Source of the DNA: an uncultured Prevotella sp.
GTDB taxonomy: Bacteria; Bacteroidota; Bacteroidia; Bacteroidales; Bacteroidaceae
Assembly (NCBI GenBank): GCA_905233985.1
Contig: CAJOFA010000008.1
Coordinates: 1-64,000, forward strand
Length of the DNA stretch: 64,000 nt
Reading direction: 5' to 3'
The notes beneath the pieces were generated by a model. It searched no databases and was not told where the DNA came from. It worked only from the letters and a program-made list of their open reading frames with translations. The translations under genes and the position numbers were made by a program. Position 1 is the stretch's first letter; every line of letters starts with the position of its first letter. Below, piece by piece: positions 55,796 to 64,000 of this stretch.

Positions 55796-57490
55796 ATGGG
55801 CTTTAGCACGTTAGAAATAATCATTATCGTCATCGCGCTAATAGCAGTCTTTGTATTAGTGAGACTGTTCTATCAGCGTACCATGCGCGTGCGAAACCGT
55901 CTGCAAATGGAGCAAATGTTTACCAACATCACCCATGAGCTGCTGACTCCACTTGCCATTCTCTCCGCCTCAGTAGAGCATCTACACCAGAAAGAGCCCC
56001 AGTATGACGACGAGTATTCCATGATGCAGTTGAACATCCAGCGTTGCGTGCGGCTGCTGCAACAGATTCTTGAAACCAGCAAATCCCTCTCGGGTGACCT
56101 GCGCCTGCTTGTTAGTCATGGTGACATCATGCGTTATATCCGTGAGACAGCCACCACCATCAAGCCATTGATGCAGCGCAACGAACTTGACTTCAACATT
56201 ACCTGCACCCCTGAAAGTATGATGGGATGGATTGACCCCGACAAACTGGACAAAATCATCTTCAACCTGCTTTCGAACGCAGCCAAATACACGCCCAAAG
56301 GCGGCAATGTCACGCTCGACGTACAGACGAACAAGAACTATGACCGCATCATCATCCGCGTGATTGACACAGGTAAAGGTATCCCCAAGGAAAGGCAGAA
56401 GACTTTGTTCCAGCGCTTCAACGACGGTGAATACCGTAGCAACCATACCTTCGGCACAGGTTTGGGAATGGCACTGACACGTGACCTGGTCTATCTGCAT
56501 GGCGGAACCATCAACTATAAAAGCGAGGAAGGCAAGGGAACGACGTTCATCGTTGAGTTGCCTATTAATAAGGAATCATTCACGACGAATCAGATTGATG
56601 AGCACAACAAGATTATCCCATACGTTCCCAAGAGCCTTGTCATTGACTATAGGAAACGACCCGAACCGACACCTATTCTGACACCTGAGGAACTACAGGC
56701 TAACAAGGAAGCGGAAGAAAACGCCTATAAGATTCTTATTGTAGAGGATAATATAGAACTGCTCATGCTGATGAAGCAGATTCTCTTCCCGAAGTATCAT
56801 GTGCTGACGGCAAGCAACGGCCGTGAGGCTCTTGAAGTTATACGCACGTTTGACCTTGACCTCATCGTTTCCGACGTGATGATGCCCATCATGGACGGTT
56901 ACGAGTTAACGAAAGCCGTTAAGGATAATCCCGACTATAACCACATCCCCATCATTCTGCTGACAGCCAAGACTCAGGCTAAAGACAAGGAAGAAGGTCT
57001 GCGTATTGGTGCTGACGACTACATCATCAAGCCGTTCCGTTTGGGTGACCTGACAATGCGCATTGACAGTATCATCGAGAAAAGAAAGCGCATACAAAGT
57101 GACTTCAGGCAACTGACCATTGATGAGACTAAGAAAGCTGCCAGTACGCCGTCGCCTGATAACGAGTTCCTTCAGCGTGCTATTGAATGTGTCAACAAAC
57201 ACCTTGACGACACCGAGTTCGACCGCGACGCTTTCGCACGCGAGATGGGTGCCAGCGCCTCCACACTCTACAACAAGCTACGCGCCACAACGGGCATGAA
57301 TGTCACCAACTTCATCCGCGATATCCGCCTGAAATCCGTTGACGGAATCATCAAGGCCAATCCAGACCTTCGCGTCAGCGACCTGGCATACAGCATCGGT
57401 TTCAAAGATCCTAAATACTTCGCAACAATTTTCAAGAAAGAATTTGGTATGCAACCCAAAGAGTACATCGAGAAACTTAGAAATTCTTAG
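55796..57490 (+). CDS. Hybrid two-component protein: TM + histidine kinase + receiver + AraC HTH
   Basis: NITHELLTPLAIL; FGTGLGMALTRDLVYLHGG; LDLIVSDVMMPIMDGYEL; AraC-type C-terminus VSDLAYSIGFKDPKYFATIFKKEFGMQPKEYIEKLR. Confidence 0.93.
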   Translation: MGFSTLEIIIIVIALIAVFVLVRLFYQRTMRVRNRLQMEQMFTNITHELLTPLAILSASVEHLHQKEPQYDDEYSMMQLNIQRCVRLLQQILETSKSLSGDLRLLVSHGDIMRYIRETATTIKPLMQRNELDFNITCTPESMMGWIDPDKLDKIIFNLLSNAAKYTPKGGNVTLDVQTNKNYDRIIIRVIDTGKGIPKERQKTLFQRFNDGEYRSNHTFGTGLGMALTRDLVYLHGGTINYKSEEGKGTTFIVELPINKESFTTNQIDEHNKIIPYVPKSLVIDYRKRPEPTPILTPEELQANKEAEENAYKILIVEDNIELLMLMKQILFPKYHVLTASNGREALEVIRTFDLDLIVSDVMMPIMDGYELTKAVKDNPDYNHIPIILLTAKTQAKDKEEGLRIGADDYIIKPFRLGDLTMRIDSIIEKRKRIQSDFRQLTIDETKKAASTPSPDNEFLQRAIECVNKHLDDTEFDRDAFAREMGASASTLYNKLRATTGMNVTNFIRDIRLKSVDGIIKANPDLRVSDLAYSIGFKDPKYFATIFKKEFGMQPKEYIEKLRNS

Positions 57491-57501
57491 GGCTTTTATT
57501 C

Positions 57502-57546
57502 TCTTACCCCTTACTACTTGCCCCTAACTTCTTGCCCCTTCTAATT
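57502..57546. repeat. CTTGCCC/CTTACCC heptad array overlapping the SSS gene 3' end
   Basis: cttaccc cttacta cttgccc ctaactt cttgccc cttctaa. Confidence 0.75.
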
Positions 57547-58973
57547 CCACTCACCCATAGCAACACAAACGTCAGCAATCCGTTCATCATCAACAACTCA
57601 TAACCGAAGGTGTAACCTACGGTCTGTGCCGTCTTGTCAATGGCAAAACAGATAAAAGGTGAGGCCACAGCAATATATGGCACCCACCTGTCACGCGGCT
57701 TACGATGGGTGAGCAATCCGAAAGCAAACAACCCCAACAGCGGTCCATAAGTATAACTGACAATGATATAGATAGCATCAATCAGACTGGTGGAATTCAC
57801 TACCCTAAACAACAGGATAAACAGCACGAACAGCGCACACATAATGAGATGGACACGCTTACGCAGTCTTTCATCATCGGGCTTTTCACAGATATCAACA
57901 CAATAGATGGTCGTGAGCGACGTCAAGGCTGAGTCGGCACTGGAGAACGAAGCCGCCACAATGCCGAGCACAAAGAATATCAATATGAATTGAGATTGGA
58001 AGAAGGAACCCTGAGCATCTGTCGCACCTTCCACATACATCGGTAACAACTCGTCACCCATCGTCGATAGTGCCCCACCCTGCTGTTGAGTCAACAGCAC
58101 CAACAATACACCCAAAGCGAGGAACAGCAGATTTGCCGGTAAGAAAGCAACACCATACGAGCACATATCCTTCTGGGCGTCACGCAGATTCTTGCACGTC
58201 AAGTTCTTCTGCATCATATCCTGGTCCAATCCCGTCATGACAATGACGATAAACACACCACTGACAAACTGTTTCCAAAAGTTCTGCTTCGATGCCCAAT
58301 CATCCCAGACAAAAATGCGCGACAACTCGCTGCCGGCAACGGCTGAAACGGTATCGCCCAATGATGCGAGGTTCAAATCTGCCGCTACCTTATATATAAT
58401 AAGGAGTAATGCTGTGAAGAGGCACAACGTCTGTAACGAGTCCGTCCATACCAGCGTCTTAATGCCTCCGCGCCGCGTATAAAGCCATATCAGCAGCACC
58501 AGTCCTATCGCCGTCACCGCAAAGGGGACACCCATCGGTCCGAAGGCGAACCGCTGCAGAATAATGCACACCACGTAGAACTTAACTGCTGCACCCGCCA
58601 TCTTCGACAGCAGGAAGAACGAGGCACCCGTCTTGTAAGAACACGCCCCCAGACGCTGCCCTAAGTAGGCATAGATGGAAGTCAAGTTGAGCTTGTAATA
58701 GAGCGGCAGCAGCACGAAGGCCACCACTACATAGCCAAGAATAAAACCCATACACGTCTGCAGATAAGTCATCTGCGAGTTCACCACCATGCCCGGCACC
58801 GACACAAAGGTAATGCCCGAGATGGAAGCGCCCACCATACCAAAGGCCACCATATACCACGGTGAGCGGCGGTCAGCACGATAAAATGTCTCATTCGTGG
58901 CACGTCGTCCCGTCCATCGACTGATGGCAAAAAGCAGGGCGAAATACACTAAAACGACTGCTATGACTATCAT
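57504..58973 (-). CDS. Sodium:solute symporter family protein
   Basis: Multiple TM; ISGITFVSVPGMV..; start placed at MIVIAVVLVYFALLF. Confidence 0.87.
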   Translation of the reverse strand: MIVIAVVLVYFALLFAISRWTGRRATNETFYRADRRSPWYMVAFGMVGASISGITFVSVPGMVVNSQMTYLQTCMGFILGYVVVAFVLLPLYYKLNLTSIYAYLGQRLGACSYKTGASFFLLSKMAGAAVKFYVVCIILQRFAFGPMGVPFAVTAIGLVLLIWLYTRRGGIKTLVWTDSLQTLCLFTALLLIIYKVAADLNLASLGDTVSAVAGSELSRIFVWDDWASKQNFWKQFVSGVFIVIVMTGLDQDMMQKNLTCKNLRDAQKDMCSYGVAFLPANLLFLALGVLLVLLTQQQGGALSTMGDELLPMYVEGATDAQGSFFQSQFILIFFVLGIVAASFSSADSALTSLTTIYCVDICEKPDDERLRKRVHLIMCALFVLFILLFRVVNSTSLIDAIYIIVSYTYGPLLGLFAFGLLTHRKPRDRWVPYIAVASPFICFAIDKTAQTVGYTFGYELLMMNGLLTFVLLWVSGIRRGKKLGASSKG

Positions 58974-58997
58974 AATTGGCTGCAAAGGTAGTAAAAA

Positions 58998-59085
58998 GTT
59001 CATTGTTCTTCGTTCATTGTTCTTCGTTTTTTTCTTATCGGTAGTAATTTTTTTCACTTTTCACTCTTCATTTTTCACTTTATTT
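58998..59085. repeat. Two heptad arrays (TTCATTG/TTCTTCG and TTTTCAC) upstream of the SSS gene and of trpB
   Basis: ttcattg ttcttcg ttcattg ttcttcg ttttttt and ttttcac ttttcac tcttcat ttttcac. Confidence 0.85.
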
Positions 59086-59140
59086 TATTACCTTTGCATC
59101 CGATATGGTTAAATCAACTAACCCAAAAACATAAAAAACA

Positions 59141-60502
59141 ATGGCAAGACAAAAGAAATTCATCCTTCAGGAGAGTGAGATTCCAACACAGTGGTACAAC
59201 ATTCAGGCAGACATGCCCAACAAGCCCATGCCCCCCATCCATCCCGCCACCAAGCAACCGCTCGGCGTTGATGATTTGGCGCACATCTTCCCCCGCGAGT
59301 GCTGTGTGCAGGAACTGGATACCGAACATCGTTGGATTGACATCCCAAAAGAGGTGCTTGACAAGTACAAGTTCTACCGTTCCACACCACTCGTCCGTGC
59401 TTATGCATTGGAAGAGGCATTGGGAACACCTGCTCATATCTATTTTAAGAATGAGAGTACCAATCCGCTTGGTTCGCACAAAATCAACTCCGCCCTGCCC
59501 CAGTGCTACTATGCCAAGCAGGAAGGAACGACCAACGTCACCACTGAGACGGGTGCCGGTCAGTGGGGTGCAGCCCTATCTTATGCTGCCAAGATTTATG
59601 GCCTTGACTGCGCCGTCTATCAGGTGAAAATTACCATGCAGCAGAAGCCCTACCGCAGCAGCATCATGCGTACCTTTGGTGCCGTGGTTGAAGGTTCTCC
59701 CTCAATGTCCACCCGTGCCGGCAAGGATATTCTGACCAAAGACCCCACGCATAGCGGTTCACTGGGTACGGCCATCTCCGAGGCTGTCGAACTGGCAACT
59801 ACCACACCCAATTGTAAATACACCCTCGGCTCCGTGCTCAACCACGTCGGTCTGCACCAGACCATTATCGGCTTGGAGGCAGAGAAGCAGATGGCGATGG
59901 CAGGCGAATACCCCGACATGGTGATTGCATGCTTCGGCGGCGGTTCCAACTTCGGCGGCATCGCCTTCCCCTTTATGCGCCACAACATTCTCGACGGCAA
60001 GAAGACAGAGTTCATCGCTGCTGAGCCCGACAGCTGCCCAAAGCTGACACGTGGACAGTTCCGCTACGACTTCGGCGACGAGGCTGGCTATACTCCCCTG
60101 CTGCCCATGTTCACGCTGGGTCATAACTTCAAGCCCTCAAACATCCACGCTGGTGGTCTGCGCTATCACGGTGCCGGCATGATTGTCAGTCAACTCATTA
60201 AGGACGGTCTGATGCGCGGTGTTGACATCCCACAGCTTGAAACCTTCGAGGCAGGTATGCTCTTCGCACGCACAGAGGGTATCATCCCTGCTCCAGAGAG
60301 TTGCCACGCCATTGCCGCTACCATCCGCGAGGCCAACAAGTGCAAGGAAACGGGCGAGGAGAAGGTCATTCTGTTCAACCTCAGCGGTCACGGTCTCATT
60401 GACATGCCCAGCTACGACTCGTTCATCAAGGGTGACTTACAGAACTACACTGTCACTGATGAGATGATTGCTGAGAACCTTGCAGAACTCGACAAACAGT
60501 AA
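59141..60502 (+). CDS. trpB: Tryptophan synthase beta chain (TrpB2 type)
   Basis: YFKNESTNPLGSHKINSALPQCYYAKQEG..TETGAGQWG..CFGGGSNFGGIAFPFM. Confidence 0.94.
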   Translation: MARQKKFILQESEIPTQWYNIQADMPNKPMPPIHPATKQPLGVDDLAHIFPRECCVQELDTEHRWIDIPKEVLDKYKFYRSTPLVRAYALEEALGTPAHIYFKNESTNPLGSHKINSALPQCYYAKQEGTTNVTTETGAGQWGAALSYAAKIYGLDCAVYQVKITMQQKPYRSSIMRTFGAVVEGSPSMSTRAGKDILTKDPTHSGSLGTAISEAVELATTTPNCKYTLGSVLNHVGLHQTIIGLEAEKQMAMAGEYPDMVIACFGGGSNFGGIAFPFMRHNILDGKKTEFIAAEPDSCPKLTRGQFRYDFGDEAGYTPLLPMFTLGHNFKPSNIHAGGLRYHGAGMIVSQLIKDGLMRGVDIPQLETFEAGMLFARTEGIIPAPESCHAIAATIREANKCKETGEEKVILFNLSGHGLIDMPSYDSFIKGDLQNYTVTDEMIAENLAELDKQ

Positions 60503-60570
60503 TACGGAGCGTTTCTTCGGAAACAGTCCGTTACGAGGATTGCTTTGTCATTTGACATGCAGATAACAAG

Positions 60571-60600
60571 AAAGCCCGACGCGTTTCCGCGTCGGGCTTC
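60571..60600. terminator. Bidirectional intrinsic terminator
   Basis: aaagcccgacgcgtttccgcgtcgggctt. Confidence 0.85.
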
Positions 60601-60621
60601 AACAACTAACACATTTAGAAC

Positions 60622-61047
60622 TTATCCGATGGCAATTTGGCGTGCCACTTTCGCCTTGGTCTCTTCCTGCTTGGGCAGCTCTACGGTCAGTACACCGTGC
60701 TCCACCTTTGCAGAAATCTTGTTCTTGTCCACATCGTCAGGCAGAATCAGCGTCTGCTCAAACTTAGAGTAGCTGAACTCGCGGCGCAGGTAGCGGGCGT
60801 TCTTGTCCTCGTCCTTGTGTTCCTGCTTCTGCTCCATCTTGATGATGAGGTTGCCCTCGTCATTAATGTGAACATTGAAATCCTCCTTCTTCATGCCCGG
60901 GGCTGCCAGTTCTACGGTATAGCCTTTGTCGGTTTCCTTGACGTTAATGGCCGGTGCTGTGCAGCTGGCCTTCGGCATATAGCTGGCATCAAACAGGTCG
61001 TTGAACACTGTGGGTAACCATGCGGAATTTCTCATCATTGGCATCAT
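60622..61047 (-). CDS. Hsp20/alpha-crystallin small heat shock protein
   Basis: YTVELAAPGMKKEDFNVHINDEGNLIIKMEQ..FSYSKFEQTLILPDDVDKNKISAKVEHGVLTVELPK. Confidence 0.95.
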   Translation of the reverse strand: MMPMMRNSAWLPTVFNDLFDASYMPKASCTAPAINVKETDKGYTVELAAPGMKKEDFNVHINDEGNLIIKMEQKQEHKDEDKNARYLRREFSYSKFEQTLILPDDVDKNKISAKVEHGVLTVELPKQEETKAKVARQIAIG

Positions 61048-61253
61048 AATCTTTACCTCCTAATTCTATTGTTTTAAAGTTGAACATTTTTATTGTCTTT
61101 TGAGTACCTTGCGGCGCTCAATTACATAAATGCAAGGAACGTACCAATGAAGACTTTATGCCATTTTGACACAATAAACCGACAAAATGACACAAATAAA
61201 GAATATGAACAAGGAGCAAGAGAATACGCTATGGTTCTCTAAACCACTGTTAA

Positions 61254-64000
61254 TCAACCATTCAGTATATTTCTCAGGATATTGACGCCTTCCTGCACGG
61301 TGGGAACATCTGCGATGCTCATGGAGCGGCGGCCGTTCGCTTCGCGGAACTGGCAACGACGCGGATAACGGCCCACAAAATCAATAACACGGCCAAACAC
61401 ATCGCTGCCATAATAGGGACTGTCGGGATTAGAGACGAAGACAAGTATCATACGCCCCTGCTTCAGCAGAATCTTCTCACAACCCATTAGTTTGCCCAAC
61501 CGACGGAGGGGCACCACACGCATGAGTTCCTCACCTTGTAAGGGTACGGAGCCGAAACGGTCGATAATACGTGTACGGTAAGCCTCTAACTGCTCGTCGC
61601 TGCGCAGATTGTCAAGCTCACGATAGAGCAGCATACGCTCCGAGTCGCTGGGCACATACTGGTCGGGGAAATACATCTCAAGGTCGCTCTCGAGGGAACA
61701 ATCGGAAACAAAGTTATCGTGGAGGGTGGAGGGTGGAGGGTTTAAGGAGGATAGTTTCTTCCCTTCAGGTTTTCTCTCTCCACCTTCCACCTTTATCCCT
61801 CCACCTTCATTTCTCAATTCCACCACGGCCTCGTTGAGAATCTTGACGTAGGTTTCATAGCCGAGGTCGGCAATAAAGCCGCTTTGTTCGGAGCCGAGCA
61901 GATTACCTGCTCCACGGATATCAAGGTCCTGCATGGCGATATTGATGCCCGAGCCGAGGTCGCTGAAGTTCTCCAATGCCTCCAAACGCCGCCGACTCTC
62001 TGGCGGCAATGCCGAGAGCGGCGGAGCCAGCAGGTAACAGAACGCCTTACGGTTGCTGCGTCCCACACGACCACGCATCTGGTGCAGGTCGCTGAGTCCG
62101 AAGTTCTGCGCTCCGTTGATGATGATGGTGTTGGCATTGGGTATGTCAATACCATTCTCAACAATAGTCGTCGAGAGCAGCACGTCGTAATCATAGTTGG
62201 CAAAGTCGAAGACAATCTGCTCCAACTCATCGGGCTTCATCTGTCCGTGCCCGATGGCAATACGGGCGTCGGGCACATACTTGTGAATCATCTCCGCCAA
62301 TCGGTTCAAGTCATTGATGCGGTTGTTGACGAAGAAAACTTGTCCATTGCGCGACATCTCAAAGTTGATGGCGTCGGCAATGATGTCTGCCGAGAACGTG
62401 TGTATCTCCGTCTGTATGGGATAGCGGTTGGGCGGCGGTGTCTGAATGGTACTCAGGTCGCGGGCACCGACTAACGAGAATTGCAGTGTACGGGGGATGG
62501 GCGTAGCAGACATGGTAAGCGTGTCAACGTTCGTCTTCATCTGGCGCAGTTTCTCCTTCGTGCTGACGCCGAACTTCTGTTCTTCGTCGATGATGAGCAG
62601 GCCGAGATCCTTGAACTTCACCGTCTTGCCAATGAGCTTATGCGTACCTATTAGGATGTCTATCTTACCGGCGGCAAGGTCGGCAAGGATTTCTTTCGTC
62701 TTTTTCGCACTACGCGCCCTGCTGAGATAGTCCACACGCACAGGCATATCCTTCAGGCGTGAGGAGAAAGTCTGGAAGTGCTGATAGGCCAACACGGTTG
62801 TAGGCACGAGCACTGCCGTCTGCTTGGAGTCGCAGGCGGCCTTGAATGCCGCACGCACAGCCACTTCGGTCTTACCGAAACCTACATCACCGCAAACCAG
62901 ACGGTCCATCGGGCGTGACTTCTCCATATCGGCCTTCACGTCGTTGGTTGCACGAAGCTGGTCGGGCGTGTCTTCATAGAGGAACGATGCCTCTAACTCG
63001 TGTTGCAGCGACGAGTCGGGGCTGAATGCAAAGCCCTTCTCGCGCCGACGGGCAGCATACAATTTAATGAGGTCGCGGGCAATGTCCTTCAGTTTCTCCT
63101 TGGTACGCTGTTTCAGCCGTTCCCATTGCCCCGTACCGAGATGGCTCAACCTCGGCGGTTCGCCATTGTCCTGCGCCTTATACTTCGACACCTTATATAG
63201 CGAATGGATGCTGACGTAGATAGCTCCCCCACCCTGATAGATGATTTTGATCATCTCCTGATAGCTCGGTCCTCTACTTTCAACCTTCATCCCTCCACCA
63301 GTTATCGGCATACGGACCAGCCCACCGAACTTACCGATACCGTGGTCCACATGTACAACGTAGTCGCCGACCTCAAACTGCTGTATTTCCTTGAGTGTAA
63401 GCGCCACCTTACCGCTTCGGGCATGTTCGCTCCGCAGGTTATATTTATGGTAGCGGTCAAATATCTGGTGGTCGGTGAAGACACATAGTTTCTGGTCGTT
63501 ATCGACAAACCCCTCGTGCAAGGTCTTCTCAATGGGAGTGAAGAGCCGCCCCCCCCCAGTGGGGGAATCCACGACGTCCCCCGCTAGGGGACTACAGGGG
63601 GCTTCCAATATTTCCTTCAAGCGTTCGTTCTGCTTGGGATTGTCAGCCAATATATATATATGGTACGCGCGAGAGCTGTAGTCTTCGAACGTCTGCTTGA
63701 GCAATTCAAAATTCTTATGGAAGAGCGGCTGGGCACTGATGTTGAAGCGAATGGTTGCGTCTGGTTCACGTACAGGACGATGACCGGTCTCAATGAGACG
63801 GAAATCTGTAGCCTCAAGCGCGAACTGGGTTCCCGTAGTAAGCTGTACCTCCTTGCGCATGGTGGCAATAATCTGAGCCTGCTCTTCTTCAGTGGCACCC
63901 TCGGTGCGCTCCTGTATGGCCTGTTGCGAAAATCCCTCGCGGAACGTCTGGTCAACGATGTCGCGCACGAAGACAAAGTCCTTCATCACCAGCACGGTAT
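61254..64000 (-). CDS. mfd: Transcription-repair coupling factor, N-terminus beyond window; four in-frame repeat/hairpin insertions
   Basis: CGDVGFGKTEVAVRAAFKA, IGTHKLIGKTV, TMSATPIPRTLQFSLVGARDLSTIQTPPPNRYP, QMRGRVGRSNRKAFCYLL. Confidence 0.97.
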   Translation of the reverse strand, partial: TVLVMKDFVFVRDIVDQTFREGFSQQAIQERTEGATEEEQAQIIATMRKEVQLTTGTQFALEATDFRLIETGHRPVREPDATIRFNISAQPLFHKNFELLKQTFEDYSSRAYHIYILADNPKQNERLKEILEAPCSPLAGDVVDSPTGGGRLFTPIEKTLHEGFVDNDQKLCVFTDHQIFDRYHKYNLRSEHARSGKVALTLKEIQQFEVGDYVVHVDHGIGKFGGLVRMPITGGGMKVESRGPSYQEMIKIIYQGGGAIYVSIHSLYKVSKYKAQDNGEPPRLSHLGTGQWERLKQRTKEKLKDIARDLIKLYAARRREKGFAFSPDSSLQHELEASFLYEDTPDQLRATNDVKADMEKSRPMDRLVCGDVGFGKTEVAVRAAFKAACDSKQTAVLVPTTVLAYQHFQTFSSRLKDMPVRVDYLSRARSAKKTKEILADLAAGKIDILIGTHKLIGKTVKFKDLGLLIIDEEQKFGVSTKEKLRQMKTNVDTLTMSATPIPRTLQFSLVGARDLSTIQTPPPNRYPIQTEIHTFSADIIADAINFEMSRNGQVFFVNNRINDLNRLAEMIHKYVPDARIAIGHGQMKPDELEQIVFDFANYDYDVLLSTTIVENGIDIPNANTIIINGAQNFGLSDLHQMRGRVGRSNRKAFCYLLAPPLSALPPESRRRLEALENFSDLGSGINIAMQDLDIRGAGNLLGSEQSGFIADLGYETYVKILNEAVVELRNEGGGIKVEGGERKPEGKKLSSLNPPPSTLHDNFVSDCSLESDLEMYFPDQYVPSDSERMLLYRELDNLRSDEQLEAYRTRIIDRFGSVPLQGEELMRVVPLRRLGKLMGCEKILLKQGRMILVFVSNPDSPYYGSDVFGRVIDFVGRYPRRCQFREANGRRSMSIADVPTVQEGVNILRNILNG
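61718..61820. repeat. Intragenic element in mfd: GTGGAGG heptad arm, ~30-bp core, CCACCTT heptad arm
   Basis: gtggagg gtggagg gtggagg gtttaag ... ctctcca ccttcca cctttat ccctcca ccttcat ttctcaa ttccacc. Confidence 0.88.
63271..63299. repeat. Short CCACCTT/CAACCTT heptad insertion in mfd
   Basis: ctacttt caacctt catccct ccacc; encodes GGGMKVESRG. Confidence 0.65.
63548..63603. repeat. G/C hairpin insertion in mfd
   Basis: gcccccccccagtgggggaatccacgacgtcccccgctaggggactacaggggg; encodes PCSPLAGDVVDSPTGGG. Confidence 0.85.

Noticed and set aside
59052-59141. Trp attenuator upstream of trpB
   Set aside because: No Trp-rich leader ORF or alternative stems; only a TACCTTTG promoter and heptad repeats.

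Overview
64 kb chromosomal window from a Bacteroidales (Prevotella-like) genome, judged from TAnnTTTG promoters, a DUF4922/SpoIID/AmpG cluster, C10 peptidase and Por-type C-termini. It is mostly housekeeping genes: holA, a kor operon, folD, ffh, pepD-like, an aromatic amino-acid operon (pheA/aminotransferase/aroF-CM/tyrA/DMT), cysE, a UDP-sugar epimerase, udk, rpmE2, gpx, trxB, a hybrid sensor kinase, trpB, hsp20 and mfd (cut by the window end). A small AT-rich accessory stretch (15.7-18.5 kb) carries a CoiA-like protein. Main non-obvious observations: (1) upstream of pheA, a 24-aa leader ORF MQHAAYFYGYYFYFAGNCEAEGRK (absent from the ORF track), followed by mutually exclusive 10-bp antiterminator and terminator stems, forms a textbook ribosome-mediated attenuator. 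(2) A dispersed set of strictly 7-bp-period tandem arrays with many unrelated unit sequences (TCAAACN, CAATTCN, CCACCYT, TTTTCAC, GTGAGTR, CTTGCCC, ATGTTAC and others) lies at gene borders and inside conserved CDSs, in frame. All intragenic TCAAACN arrays are in the stop-free orientation. Two intragenic insertions have a heptad-arm/core/inverted-heptad-arm layout. (3) Three intergenic arrays have a 22-bp period and unrelated consensus sequences. (4) Two copies of a 28-bp palindrome plus promoter element share exact spacing. (5) A 58-aa small ORF with an LAGSG motif lies directly after a C10 protease. All family assignments come from reading the translations; no database search was run.
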